NCBI RefSeq assembly: GCF_001411555.2
Contig: NC_049904.1
Coordinates: 29,153,370 to 29,217,369, forward strand
Length of the DNA stretch: 64,000 bases
From: Juglans regia
Taxonomy: Eukaryota; Streptophyta; Magnoliopsida; Fagales; Juglandaceae
Direction of reading: 5' to 3'
The stretch's first letter is position 1. Each line of letters begins with the position of its first letter. A model generated the notes under the pieces. That model did no database searches, was not told the origin of the DNA, and was given only the letters and a program-made list of their open reading frames with translations. Shown piece after piece: positions 12,101 to 24,971 of the stretch. Both the position numbers and the translations under genes were made by a program.

Positions 12101-12868
12101 ATGAACAACATGAAAACCCAAGTTGAAGAGAAGTTCTCTGAGTTCTTTGAGAAGTGGGTCTGCCAACTTGAAGAACATGTGCAACTACTCCTAAGGGTGT
12201 CCAAAGAGAAACAGAACGAAGCAGAGGTACAAGCTTTGGTATCTAGGGTTACAAGTCATTATAAGGAGTACTACACCGTGAAATGGGCTGGTGCGCATGA
12301 AGATGTGCTTGCCTTCTTTACTCCGGTATGGTTGAGCCCTTTAGAGAATGCCTATCTATGGATCACGGACTGGAAGCCATCCATGGCGTTTCAAGTAATT
12401 GACGGGTTGAGGATCAAGACCATGGAGCCGCGAAATAGTCTGGTGGAGATGTCTGAACAGCAGGTGAAGAAGATTGAGGACCTGAGGGTGAAGATAAGGC
12501 TGGAGAAGGAGAAGGTTGAGAGGGAAATGGAGAGGCAGCAGGTTTCCTTGGCGGACAGGAGGATGGTCGAGTTGGCTAGGCTGGCGAGCAGGGTTAATGA
12601 GGGGGATATGGTGGGTCAGGTACTGGATGGGTTGGTGGAGGTGGCATTGAAGGAGTTGCTGAAGGGATTGGAGAGGGTGGTGAAGGCTGCAGACGGCGTG
12701 AGACTGAAAACTCTCAAGGGGGTTTTGGACGTGTTGAGCCCAAGGCAGTCTGTGGATTTCTTGGCTGCAATTCTTACGCTTCAGATTCGACTCAGGCAAC
12801 GTGGGAAGAAAAGAAACCAGAATGATCAGGCGGATGGAATATTAGTAGAACCACCCACATTGGTTTAG
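12101..12868 (+). CDS. DOG1 domain-containing protein (DOG1-like 4 type), intact
   Basis: Single-exon frame of 255 aa, with a possible alternative start at Met4 (12110). The N-terminal half has EKFSEFFEKWVCQLEEHVQ, then VLAFFTPVWLSPLENAYLWI and DWKPSMAFQVIDGL, the conserved blocks of the DOG1 domain (also found in TGA bZIP factors but here without a bZIP). Residues about 110-170 form a charged helical stretch (EQQVKKIEDLRVKIRLEKEK). The C-half has VLSPRQSVDFLAAIL, the usual terminal DOG1 block. The length fits the family. Arabidopsis DOG1 and DOG1-like 4 influence seed dormancy, reserve accumulation and ABA response; function here is by homology. The neighbouring minus-strand MRH1-like gene mirrors the Arabidopsis order At4g18640-At4g18650. 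The broken paralogue lies 3 kb upstream in the same orientation. Confidence 0.92.
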   Translation: MNNMKTQVEEKFSEFFEKWVCQLEEHVQLLLRVSKEKQNEAEVQALVSRVTSHYKEYYTVKWAGAHEDVLAFFTPVWLSPLENAYLWITDWKPSMAFQVIDGLRIKTMEPRNSLVEMSEQQVKKIEDLRVKIRLEKEKVEREMERQQVSLADRRMVELARLASRVNEGDMVGQVLDGLVEVALKELLKGLERVVKAADGVRLKTLKGVLDVLSPRQSVDFLAAILTLQIRLRQRGKKRNQNDQADGILVEPPTLV

Positions 12869-13547
12869 GAAATTGGGGGGTTTTTGTAGCTTCTACGAGT
12901 TTATGAATCGATGATGGGCAGCATGAATTATATTATATCTGTTCGTTTTTGTGGAGATCGAGGTTTGGATTATTTACTTTATTTCCACAGCAACAGTGTA
13001 CGTCGTCGCAATGCATGTATTGATGGGCACAGTATTATACGAGGTAGGTTATCTATTGCCATTAATGTTAACTAATAAATTATTTTCTTTTTAATAAATT
13101 ATTCTATTCTCAAATCAATTTAAATCGGGTGTATAGGATATATATATTATTTATAGTAAGATTTAATATTAAAATTTTAAATTTTAAAATTTATCATAAA
13201 TTATGTTAGGTAAGCGGAGAATATATATTTTTTTATTATTCTAAATGTCATACACAACTAGGAACAACCAGGAAGCTAGTCAATATATATACATATATAT
13301 ATTATATATATGTATATATATGGGTAATGCTAGCTTGCCGTCACCTTGGGTGTGCCATCTAAACAAAATTCATATTTTTTATTTTTTTATTTTTTATTTT
13401 CATATTTTTTAACATTTTTAAAAATTTTTAAAAAATTAAAATATATATCAATATACTAATAGTCACTTATTTAATCAATAAGTAAAAAAAATTAAATACA
13501 AGAACGGTCAAAATGAGAGGACAAAATGAATGGGCAAAGAAGCATTA

Positions 13548-13586
<39 letters not shown>

Positions 13587-16467
13587 TAGTATCATTAAAA
13601 AATATAAAATTTATTACAAATTATAACCATCAAAATTGGTAGTATATATTTCACTAATGGAATAATTTATTGATTTGATTTAGTTAACTTTAAATTAATT
13701 GGTGACATGTCAAAATAGAACTTGTAATAATTTAATAAGATTATATGTGAAAATATTAATATATAATTCTTTAGCCAATATGCGACTGTCTAAGAATGAT
13801 CAATCACTTTCGAAGACGACATTACAAAATTATAAGATTGTGGAGGCAGTCTCGGATTCGCCGTCCAGTTCTCTTCATCCAAAATAAGGTTATGATCTAA
13901 AATTAGGTATACTTAATCTGAGGGATGAAAATGGTTGTCGATTGCCGACGTTCAGTGCAAGTGATCATTGCCATTGAATTTTGTTCTCTGTTAGGTAAAG
14001 AATTTTGTTAAGGTAAATACTTATAATATCTTAATTGATCCGTGAAACCAACATTAAATTTATTTTACAATAAAAAGACTTCTAATTTAAATTATTGCGT
14101 AATTTAAATTTATCTCATGAGATTACTTTAAAAACTGGCCAACACTTCTCTTTTATTAATTACACTTTCTCATCTATTTTTTTTTCTCTCATTTATAATT
14201 TTTACGTCACTAGTACATATAATAAATAAAATAAATGGGATATTTTGCTCATCTTGATTGACGAGAGCTTTTATCGTATGAATAGTTTTACTCATCTGCT
14301 GACTACTCTTCATACATCACACTCGGTGCCTGTCGATGATGTGGCTTTTTTAAAAAAAAAAAAAAAAACTTGTGTGTTTTACCTTTACTCCTGAATACCC
14401 CTAATCAGTCTATAGGTGGATTTCGAGTTTTTTCCCCTTCCCCCCGCCCTCCCCACGTTCTCCCTTTGTCTGCCTCCACCCCTCCACCAGCCTTCGCCCC
14501 TCAGCTAGCCTTCACCCACGTTCAGCTCACGGCCTTTAAAATTGCACTATGCCTGCCACCATTTGGAGCTGCTGACGAGAACGACCATCTGGGGCCACAT
14601 TCAGCTCACACACAAGTTTTCTCTTTACCATGCTGCTCCATAGTTCTTCATTGTCTATATTCTGAGACGTGAGCAACACTCAAGGAAGAAAGAAACAAGA
14701 CAATAAGATATAAACAAGAGGAACAACGTTGAGAGCATAATGGATCATTTAGGACAAATACCATAAACTCCCATTTGATCGAGAAATCATTTTCGGTCTC
14801 TTCATCCTTCATGGACTTTAGAGATTTTTAGTGTCCTTGAAGTTGGGTCTCCACTAACGAAGAACTGATCAGTTGAGGAGCAGAACAAATCTAAGACAAA
14901 GAGTTTGGCAAGTTTAGGATGAATATTTAAAATATATATATATATATATATATATATTGACGTCAAGAAACCACACCGGGAAAAGGGATTTCTCAGAGTG
15001 GATGGGCAACTAGAGATCATGGGGGAGAGGAATTTCTGTTCACGAAGGAGATGGGATTTCTCAAATGGGTGGGGAGCCAAATGACCATCACGGAGGAAAG
15101 GGATGGGAGATTTATCAAAAGGCGACTAGGGACTCACAGGGGAGAGATTTCTCAGAGTTTGATTTTGTGAAATCTATTTTCAGAGTTAGGGATTTACAAT
15201 TTAACAACTGGACCGGACAATCTTTTAGATCGGATTTGCCACACCATAGATGTGTGGTGTGTGATCTCAAAACCGGACTAAGAATATAATTACTCTTATC
15301 ATATATTGGATTTGCTAGGTTGTGCTAGCAAATAGCAAAGTGACTAATTGCCTGCAGCCTTGCAGGCCCTCATCTTTACTGCCGCGAGTCATCTCTTTAA
15401 ATGACTCTTTTGGGATACACAAGAAAACTTTATATGCTTTACATTTGTGTCGGTGTGTTGGCAGGCAATGGATACAATAGTGCTGCATACAGAATTACAT
15501 AAAAATAAACTCACAAACTGATGTGTCTTCATATGATCCGTTAAATTTACTTTACAATGAAAATAACTTTACAATATGACATACAACATCTAACCACGTC
15601 AATTTGTAAATTTAATTTTGTATAATTCCTTTATATATGGCTAAAGTATATCTCTCTACATACATATATATATATATTATATTTCACTCAATCCGTGGTG
15701 TTAAATATAAGGATAAAGATCCCTATAGTATAGTTTTCTGCTCACAAACTCTCTAGATATATATGGATTGACGCAACATGGGACCTTATAATATGTTAAT
15801 ACTAATTGTATATATTGAATACTGTGAGGTGAGGTCTACACGCACCTCTCTCTCTCCAATTTAAATGATTAGAATCGCACATTCTCAAGCAGCTTAGATT
15901 TTAGGACAAAAGGTGCTTTGGTTGATTCAGTCCATCGTCCAAAATCTCCAGGTTTTGAGAGTTAATGCAATCAGTTTTCGAGTAATAATGGTGATAGTTA
16001 CACCCTGAATCGGGAAAGAAGCATTGATCATTACAAAGTTGGATTAAGAATTTTCTGAGTTCTCAACAACCTACATAAACAAAATGAAAAAGACGTGTAT
16101 ATTAGAAGGTTCACAATTGCACACGTTTGCTGGACTGACTGGTATGCTAATATCTTACATCTCAAACTTTGATCATAAATATACAAATATCTGGTATGGT
16201 ATTTAGGTGGGACAACAACACCACACTTGAGCACACAACTATTGCTCAGAATCGAGGGAGAAGCAGGAAGAATCTGAATAGAACGGATAATAAGAACATA
16301 TATACGTATAAAAATAGAGACAGGCCGGATTTGAGAACCAAATATATATTGACAAGATTCAGTTATGTGGTGGTGGAACTGATTAAAGGCTACTCTTCAG
16401 CACTCAGATACAGAGAGAGAGAGAGAGAGACTTGACTTACAGCACAAAGAGTCATGTGGGAGAGGAC
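12869..16467. other. Spacer between DOG1-like and receptor-like genes
   Basis: No gene is recognised. It contains a MITE-like element (13330-13552), (AT)n runs near 13556-13583 and 14933-14958, a C-rich pyrimidine block at 14430-14520, and short open frames at 14370-15290 without recognisable domains. The last 60 bases, with a (GA)n run at 16412-16430, are probably 3' UTR of the minus-strand gene. Confidence 0.5.
13330..13552. mobile_element. Mutator-type MITE, copy related to 46869-47102
   Basis: The left end GGGTAATGCTAGCTTGCCGT and right end GAAGCATTATTCT are inverted partners. The interior carries the same blocks as the element in the LINE at 46869, including TATCAATATACTAATAGTCACTT and T-rich runs. 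The surrounding AT repeat hides any target duplication. Confidence 0.5.
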
Positions 16468-19400
16468 TTAAGTTGCCTCCGTGGATAAGATCTCGAGTTC
16501 AGCCCACCAGAGGGGAGAAAGTCTTGGTGTTGCTTGATCAGGTGAAATAGCAATCACTTCCCTCAATTTGGCAATGATGCACTTCATTGTTGGTCTCTGC
16601 CTTGGATCTGGTTGTATACATTCTTGGATAACTTCACAGATAACATCGAGCTCATCATTTTTGAAGGATTTGAGGGTTGGGTCAATCATGTAGCTGATTC
16701 TCCGTTTGTCATTTAAATATTCAGAAGCCTGGCACATTGATAATTGATTTTTTATCTTACAAAATTCAACCGTACATTACCGACTTAGCCCCAAAGCAAA
16801 ACACATGGGTCATGAGACTAGATTTGCAACTTACCCAGTTAACAAGGTGTCCTTGTTCTTCCGAGAAAGGAAGCTTCCCAGATATTATTTCGAGCAACAA
16901 TATTCCAAAACTGCAGATATTTGTTTCTGGATCAGCAAGCGGTGGCAATTTTGAATCCTCTTTTTCTTCTTCTTCACTGATGGTCTTTAACTTGGATGCA
17001 GCCTTTGACAAGAAACAGATTTCTGCAATCTGCGAAATCACAAGAGAGTAATTAGACAATGGTGAAATTGTAATGAAGGCAGTCAAGGTGTTAGAAAGAA
17101 AGTTCACCTTAGCAGCATAATCATCTGTTAAATAGATAGCAGTTGAATTCAGGTTAGAATGTGCTACGGGTGGATTTAGATCATGGTGCATATATTGAAG
17201 ACAATACGCTGTTCCCATAATAATCCTCATCCTTGCACTCCAGTCAAGATGTTCAATTTCTTTAACTGAAAACAGAAGAAGAGCCTATTAATTTTCAAGT
17301 CTCCAATATTTCATTTTGTTTTAGAACATGAAAATACAGCATACAAAAGTTGGTGTTACCATGAAGATGCTCAAAGAGGGTTCCATTTGGAGCATACTCG
17401 AACACCATCATCCTGGCAAACGGTTCATCCTCCTCACAGTATCCAATAAGATTGACAAAGTTTTTATGATTCACCCGTGACAGTATGTCAATCTACAGCA
17501 GGTCAAGAAAACGATAAGTTATTAAACTAAAAAATGAAAGCAGAGAATGAGATTAAAGTGAAAATGTGCTGGACACGGTTCTTAAATTTGTTCAGTGATC
17601 ATTGAAACAAGAGACCTTCTTCCGATATGCCATCTCTGATCTATTTGACCAGTCTTTGGAAGATTTAAATAATGTTGACGCAACTGCAATCTCAACTCCA
17701 CTGGACAGTGTTCCCTTGTATATGGTGCAACCATCAAGAGTGTCAATGATATTGCTGAAATCTTCACAGGCTGTTTCCAGCTCTGAACGATTCAACTTGG
17801 GAACCCCTGCATTTGATACACGCACTTGATCAATCTCACCATATTATCTCGAAAGAACAGAAGAGCGGCACATGCTTCCTGTTTTCAGACATCGGCTCTA
17901 TATTAAGGGTATATTTGGACACCAGTGGAATTCAGTGGACCCCATATTGCATAGTATAAGACGAAAAATAGTTCCATGCTCCAAAGCATTGCCAATACAA
18001 TAAATTGTATTTGCAACGCTTCCATTTACTCGATAATGAATGAGATAATGTATTTAAAAATTCAACTTTTGTAATATATACAGAGATATTCAATATCAGT
18101 GGCCAAACTAATCATACTCAAATGAAATTGCAAGGACAAGGGCCCTGGAGTTAGTTCTACAGCAGTGCAACCCATCAAATTTGTCCTAGTCACAAACCAG
18201 AATCCAATTTACTTTATTCAATAACACTTTGTTAACACTCAAGATAATAAACAATATGATACGGGTCCAATTGTAGCTCTACCAGCCAAATGACATTGCT
18301 GATATTTATCATTTTTTTTTTCTGCTGCAACAGAAAACGTTATTTTATTTCTCTTATCACCAAAATTACCTGTAATGAATGCTTTCTGCAACTGTCCACT
18401 CAATCCAGTCTTCCAAGGACCTATGGTTGCCACTGCTTGGCTTCGGAACATGCAGAAAACAGCTGCAACAACAATGAGCAAGATAGCCACACCTGCAATA
18501 ATAATGAAATACTTCCACATATTTCCAGAGGTGCCACCGCTAGAAGGCTGTTGATTGGCAAAACCAGTAGGGGTTTGGATAGACTGGTCATCAGATTTTG
18601 AATTATTATGGACGGAAGGATCAGCAGTCGAAGCTTGTGGTGCAGGTGGGGAATGTTGTTTCTTCTTTCCATTTGGTACAGCTGGAAAAGCTCCACTACT
18701 CTTGGTAATTGGAAGAGCAAAGATTTGTCCAGAGGGGGACCAGTCACTAGCAGGTGCAGCTGCGAGGTTACTGGATTGCTCAAGTAGCCTACGACGTGTG
18801 ACACTGACAAGCTTCTGAGCAAAATGGACCACGTGTGACTTAGATGAAGAACCTGTTTATTGCAAGGGACAAATTCATTATTGAGTTTGAATAGCACAAA
18901 TTTTCATATTCACTGCACCAAGATTGTTGATCTGTTTCCACTCACTAGGTAGATTGCTGCAGCAACTGTCTCCATTTCCATACCGCCTGTCCTTTCCAAA
19001 CCTGAACCTTGAGGTAAAATAAGAAAAAAAAAAAAGAAATGGTTTTGATGAATAAATAGTGATGAAAGCCAGCAAAAGGTAATATTAGGATGGTAAATAA
19101 AAAATGTTAATTCCATACAGTGATAGAGGAAGGACATGGAGAAAACGCCTAAAAGCTCCTTTAGCTGGGATTATAATGGAATCTGCCTTATTGGTCTGTT
19201 TTGAAATTATCTGCCTGATGCTGCAAAAGCTAAGTAAAGAAGAATCAGAAATGTAGAAGGTAAAAACTGTAGACGTTTCTGCATTATTAACCAGGACAAA
19301 CTTTGAGCAAGGCATTTCCAGTCAATCTCCCAAATGCAGGTGCATAATTTAAGACTAATTGTCACGCAACAATTAATTACAACTTTAAATGCAACATTTA

Positions 19401-21824
19401 CGAAGTGTGTGAATAAGTTATACATGCTTCAGATTATCTTGCATCCTACAAATAGTTCCAGAAGTACAATCTCACACTGCACTTATTTCCCAGTGCCCAC
19501 AATAATATCTGTGCAGATCGATGAGAAACTCAAATGTGATACAGGAACCAGAGTTCCTTGAGACTAGTATGAACATAACCCAAAAACCTTATCTAATAAT
19601 TATATTATATCAAGGACAGTCAATTAGCTCATAAACAGATTAGTAGAATGAACCCTTATGGTCATCAGGTTTCTGACCTTTTGTAATTGCAATGAAAAGC
19701 TTAATTGAAAAAGAATAAAGGAGCATCAATGTGCCTCATTTCCATTTAGTTCTTTTGCAATGATAGATCTGAGTGAAGCAAAACCAGGCACTTAAAGAGT
19801 TTTACAAACAAATTCTCTAACTAAAAACGTTTTTCCATTTTACTAAGCAAAAAGTTCCTCGGGTATATTTAAATGAGCTTCTATTTTAGTTAAAAATATC
19901 CCTAGTAAGCAGGGTTTTCATCACATATCTTGCAGGTAAACTGAAGAGTCCTGATCATAATGTGATGTGCAGTGTGCGTCTTGGAGAGCCAAATGGAATG
20001 AGGAGGGAAAAGAGAGGAGGGAGGAGGATGGGGGTGAAGCAAAGCACTCAAAGAGACATCAAGATATCTTGCAGGTAAACCAAAGAGTCCCTATCACCAT
20101 GTGATGTGCAGTGTCTGTGTTGGTGAGTCAGATGGAATGAGGGAAAAAGAGAGGAGGGAGGAGGATGGGGGTGAAGCAAAGCACTCAAAGAGAATAAAGT
20201 TCAATGCAATACGTAATTCTTACTGTCCAAACTTTCTATTCATACAGCCAATTCTGACGGCCACAGCTGTCAGGTTATCATCATTTTCCAACTTAGAAAG
20301 CAAGTTAAGCCTCCTGACCTCCAAAGGAATGCCACCTTCAAATTCATTGTCACGAAGTAACCTAGGAGGTAAAATGAGTTCAGTCCAGAAACTTCTAAGT
20401 TAAAAGTAATATATGCAGATAAAATATGTAACAGTTAAACATACAGGCGTCTTAGTAACAATATCCTGCCTATTTCTGCTGGAATAGCTCCACTCAAGTT
20501 ATTTTCCCTCAAGTCCAATTGCTCCAGCTTTGTAAGCTCTCCAATCTCTTTAGGAATGGCACCAGAGAAATGATTCTTGAAGAGTATGCTGTCAATAGAA
20601 ACAGGGGAAGCAAGAACCAGAACTTTCCATAAGATTCGAAAGGTTGAGCAAAACTGACAAATATCAAGCCACATAACCAGACCCTAGATTTAGTATTTGC
20701 ATTGGGGGAACCCATAAATACTGGAATGGTTTATTTGCCCATCATAAAGTTTTGTACTCCAAACTATTAAAGTCCAAAATGTTAATAAGTGCCGAACACA
20801 ATGTAATTAGATTCTACTACAGGAACTTAATTTTTTTTCATAGACATGATTCGGAATAAGACCAAAAAGATATCCTCAACAAAGGTATGTTCTTTCTCCT
20901 GTCAAAAAGGGCAAGCTTGAAAATGCATGAAATGGTGTACAAATTTCAGGTATATGTTTTATTTATAATTGTAAAACTCAGGTTTAAAATGAAACATCAA
21001 AATAACCGGTACAAGGGTACACACTAGAGAAAACTATCTCATTGTAATGGGAAGCAAGCTTTGTCAACATTTAATTGATCAAAATAGCGTATGTTTGTCC
21101 TGCACATTAGACAAACCAAAAATGGCATGCGACTTCTACAGACAATAATTGAGTATACAAATCCAAACTGCAGTCAGATAGAAAACTAAAATTCTAGCTG
21201 CGCAACACTGTGAGTCCTTACAGGGATCGTAAGTTACTGAGTTTCCCAAGCTCAGGTGCCAGTGTCCCCTCCAAAGAAAGCTGACTCAGATTCCTACAGG
21301 AGTAATTTAAGGTAAAGAAATTGAATATTTAAATTGTGCCATAGCGCCACAATCTTCTGAACCAAAAACCTCTACAATTATGAAAAGGAAATTAAATTAG
21401 CCTTTTAAAGGAAAAGGCAATAATCATATGGTCCTCAAAAATAAATGCCTTTTGCAATGGAAAATCATGCAACGGGGACTTACAGCATTTGCACTTCACC
21501 ATCCACGCAATGGACTCCCGACCACATGCAAGGATCGGAGTCATTAGGATCCCAATTTGCAAGAACAAAGTAAGGATCCCTATGGATTCTCGACCGGAAT
21601 TCAACCAAAGCCAATCCTGCACCCCCTCTCCAAATAGCACCAGACATTAGAGACAACGACTGACATTATCTTTCAACACAATTGCATAAAAAGGAACAAT
21701 CACAAATGCTCAAACGACAATTACCTTCACCGTCGAGCGACCAACACCCCCTATTACCCGAAACAACCATCACTGCGACGAAACACAAGAACCCAAGTCC
21801 ATAGGGGTGCCATCTACCCCCCAT
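16468..21824 (-). CDS. LRR receptor-like pseudokinase, MRH1/MALE DISCOVERER type
   Basis: Thirteen exons with GT-AG introns join to 2172 nt (723 aa): 21725-21824, 21484-21616, 21222-21293, 20445-20588, 20224-20361, 19119-19220, 18946-19007, 18370-18852, 17616-17806, 17360-17492, 17108-17265, 16835-17029, 16468-16728. All phases agree. Order: signal peptide; [17 protein letters not shown]-terminal cap with WSGVHC; LRRs across exons 3-5 ([43 protein letters not shown]); a juxtamembrane region with [16 protein letters not shown]; a single membrane segment at about 362-385; then a kinase-like domain at about 412-700. Catalytic residues are replaced: the VAVK lysine is Ala454, the HRD aspartate is Asn557 and the DFG aspartate is Glu575, so it should be catalytically dead. 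Arabidopsis relatives are MRH1 (root hair shape) and MDIS1 (pollen-tube LURE1 reception). The exact acceptor of exon 7 (19007 or 6 bp later) is uncertain. Confidence 0.9.
19925..20194. repeat. Tandem duplication in intron of receptor-like gene
   Basis: Two adjacent copies start at ATATCTTGCAGGTAAAC (19925 and 20064), a 139-bp step, and both contain GTGATGTGCAGTGT and GAGGAGGGAGGAGGATGGGG before GCACTCAAAGAGA. They lie between exons 5 and 6 of the receptor-like gene. The copies differ by small indels. Confidence 0.85.
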
Positions 21825-23554
21825 CGCTTGATTAACCAAAAGCAGCAGTGATGGAGGTCAGCCACGACGCTTAACAACACACTAAACGAAATCGCCAGGT
21901 TTTTTTTTTTTTTTTTAAACACAACTCACCCTCTACAATATGCTCCAAAATTAAATAGCAAAAACAATAAACAACTCGACGATTCACAAACAAATCATTA
22001 CGGATATATATGTATCTAAATATATACAAACTATGCGAAAACTGTATTACAAACGGACGCAAATGGGAGAAGGCATTCGCGTCCGGCGACCATATTAGGG
22101 TCCCTCATCTGTGTAAGTTTTTTAATGGACTTCACAACAGCCTTCTTGTCGACAAGCGCATAGCCCGGCTCAACCGCTTATCCGATAAAAATGGAGCTTC
22201 CGTTTCACGAACTTTACACCAACAATGATATAAATGGGTCGGTAAAGAATGCAACAAGGAACACCCTCATTAACAAGCAACGTCGAAAAGCAAAAGAGAG
22301 GGCACGAGAGGATTTACCAAGAAGAAAGGCAAAGGCAAAAAAAAGGGTGTTAAGGGGATTAGCTTTTTTTTTTTTTTCAGCTACCGCTGTTGACTGTACA
22401 AATGTAAGCTTTCAGAGGTCGGACGAGGAAATGGTGTAGAATCGATAGAAAATGCAATTGAAACGAATGAATGAAGGCCAGGAGTGGTGATAGGTAGGGA
22501 GGACCGAGGCTTCAAAAGGCAGCAAAAAGAAAGTATGGATAAAAAATATCAAAAATTAAATAATATTAATCTTTCTTTCTTTTTAATTTTTTCAATTACG
22601 GCCCTTTATTCAGAGGAAAATCTCAGAGGATTCTCTCCTCGACCATCTTTGGATCTCTCTCTGTTCTTCCTCTGTCTTTTTTTTTTTTTGTTCTGTGGGT
22701 TTCCTTCACTCTCTCTCTCTGTATCCCCCGACCAGGCAGAGCCACCCCTCACTGGCTGTGTTCTGTTCTGTTCTGTTTTGTTTTTCGTCGTCGTGTTTTT
22801 CCCAAAGGTTTTGATAGGCGGGAGAAGTTGCAACGACGTGGCGCGTGTGCGTGAGTGCGTGGAGACTGGAGAGGGAGAGTTCCCGCGTGTTTTTGTAGCG
22901 AGCGGTTGTGATGCACCCTCTCTTCGCTGAACTCGGACGCGCTTTCCTTTGCTTTGTTTTTCTTTTTAAATAATTAATAAATTATAGTAACCTTTACTGG
23001 GCCCATATTCCCCTCTCTCTCTCTCTCTCCATTGCCATTGATCGAACAGTTAGGTTTGAGAACCGTCTCTCTACTTTCTACTTTGTTGAGTTTTTTTTTT
23101 TTCTTTTTTGGAGAGAATTTGTTGGGAGTTTTGGTAGGAGAAGATTGGTGTATGAAGTTTTAATTATTTATTTATTTTTAAGAGATTGATTTGTGGTTTA
23201 AATTTTTTTTTAAAATTAGCTCCTTTATTGGAGTTATATTAGTTCAGTGATTAAACATGCTGACATAAGCAACAAACAATAGCTTAGGTAGGGATCTCTC
23301 CAGCCCCCTCTCTCCAGGGGATTTCTCCGCTCAACTAAAAATAAAAAATTTCATTTTCTCCGCTTAGAGTGGAGCTTTGGCTCCTACCTTCCTCTCTCTT
23401 TCCAGTCTGTTACTTTTAATTTTTATTGTGTTTTTCAGCTTTTTTTTTTCGGTTCTTATTGTGTTTTCCATCCACAATAAGGAGAAGCATTGATTTACTG
23501 ATTTTTGAACCTCAAGACTGCCACGCACCCCACCGCAAGACTCCATTGTCGCCA
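21825..23554. other. Upstream region of the receptor-like gene
   Basis: This should hold the 5' UTR and promoter of the minus-strand receptor-like gene. It contains pyrimidine-rich CTCTCT and poly-T tracts (22660-22740, 23010-23030, 23089-23107). Open frames here are low-complexity and have no domains. No other gene is recognised. Confidence 0.5.
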
Positions 23555-23959
23555 TGTAACACACCTCACGGATTAAAATAAGATAATACTGATTTGCTTT
23601 TTTTGAGGAGAGCTCCTCCAAGAAAGTGAGAGAAAATGAGAGAAAAATAAATAAGTTTCTATATCATTTCAGATTAATTTTCATAGAGTCACTAGCTTTT
23701 TACATACACTCTGCAAACTTCAACAAGGTTGACCCACATATGTGCCTAGACTAAAAGCACACTAAAATAACCATTGAAATGAGAACTACACCAAGGACTC
23801 AAGCCCATTAACACACTACCATTAAATTCCAATTAAAACAACAAGAGCCCAACGAATAATGAAAATAACTATCTAAGTATAAGATGGCCCATGGCCTTAC
23901 AAGTATACAGACTTCCAACTCAATGGCTGAGGCCTTGTACTTGTTCTTGGACTGTGACA
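23555..23959 (-). repeat. 3' LTR of the gene-fragment-carrying element
   Basis: On the plus strand it starts TGTAACACACC and ends GGACTGTGACA. It aligns along its length with 33330-33744, sharing GTTGACCCACATATG, GCCTAGACTAAAAGCACAC and GATGGCCCATG blocks. Confidence 0.85.
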
Positions 23960-23961
23960 AA

Positions 23962-23978
23962 CCCTTCCCCTTCAAAAC
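23962..23978 (-). other. Polypurine tract of the outer LTR element
   Basis: The minus strand reads TTGAAGGGGAAGGG, then TT, immediately before the 3' LTR. This is the expected plus-strand priming site for an element transcribed on the minus strand. Confidence 0.7.
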
Positions 23979-24002
23979 ACATTGCCCACAAGGTGCGGGT
24001 AT

Positions 24003-24262
24003 GTTTCCAAAATGGACCTTAAGGAGCTGTTGAACCCTCGGAATCTTAGAGCTTTCGCCAACAATCACGATTTCATCAATTTGGTTCTTCTCCAATTGGC
24101 CTCTTCCATAGTCCAAGGCCCATGGTCTTTCTATGATCTCAATCTTCACCTCTGAGATAAGTGTCGCCATTAGGGACAAAAATTTGGAGAACACTATTTT
24201 CAATTGTCAGGATACTGACATCAAAAGTTCTACCTCCAGGGTAAAAAACAAGGATGTTCCTT
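24003..24262 (-). pseudogene. Captured HSP70/BiP fragment
   Basis: On the minus strand the segment at 24142-24262 reads [19 protein letters not shown] and [10 protein letters not shown], matching the HSP70 ATPase block around [12 protein letters not shown] and NGDTHLGGEDFD. The segment at 24003-24103 reads LEKNQIDEIVIVGESSKIP then RVQQLLKVHFG, matching DEIVLVGGSTRIPKVQQLL. In real HSP70s about 130 residues separate these blocks; here only about 13 codons do, so there is an internal deletion. Key glycines are changed (DLGGG to YPGGR). It cannot be functional. Confidence 0.85.
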
Positions 24263-24559
24263 TCACCATCCTTAATCATCTTCCCATATTCCACAGTTCC
24301 AACACACCGAGCTTTTTATTTTTTTGTGAAATCTAAAAGTCTAACATGTAGGTTTGAATATGAATTTTCAGTAGAAACTATTTGACTTCGTTAAGCAGAC
24401 TGAGCCGATGATTCCCTTTACGGTATCCATAACAACAAATTTCTCCAAATAGTCCCAAAAAATAAGTCACTAGAAGCTGAATTTTGGCTTAAATATGTTG
24501 GGATTTCACTTGTTGAATTCTCGCCCACCGCAGAATAAAAAGGTGTTCCAAGCATTAAG

Positions 24560-24965
24560 AAGTTGAATAAGCCATAAGTATATGTAAATCAAGACAAAAT
24601 TCCACGTGTCCCAGTAATGAGACATTTGTCATCAGAAGTTGGAACATGATCAGCAAGATCGACGGGTACAATAGAATGATTATGTACGACAAGTGGACAG
24701 ATCCTGAGATTCTCTCCAATTCAGAATCCAAGGGAACCAATAGAACATGAAGCAGTGAACCATGAGCAAAAATGGAGGTATAAATCCTGTAAACTTGGAA
24801 TTCAGGACCAATTTTTGGACTCACTGAACTTGCTTCGTGAATTACCAAAGATGGAGGTATAATTCCCACTGCAATTGCATAAACTTGTCCTACAAGCCTA
24901 CTAAGACTCGGGTTAGTGGAAGTTTGGGTATTCTATGCCTTAACAACATTTGCTATCCCACCAAA
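24560..24965 (-). other. Open, unidentified segment of the outer element
   Basis: The minus strand is open across QVYAIAVGIIPPSLVIHEAS, GPEFQVYRIYTSIFAHGS and LLVPLDSELERISG. It reads like protein-derived sequence and may be a further captured exon, but I do not recognise the source. Confidence 0.35.
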
Positions 24966-24971
24966 GACTCA

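Noticed and set aside
12356..12799. 147-codon minus-strand frame
   Set aside because: Antisense shadow of the DOG1-like coding sequence; its leucine/histidine-rich composition is typical of a reverse-strand reading.
23808..24203. Functional small HSP70-like gene
   Set aside because: Only fragments are present, with an internal deletion, lost glycine motifs and a location between LTRs.
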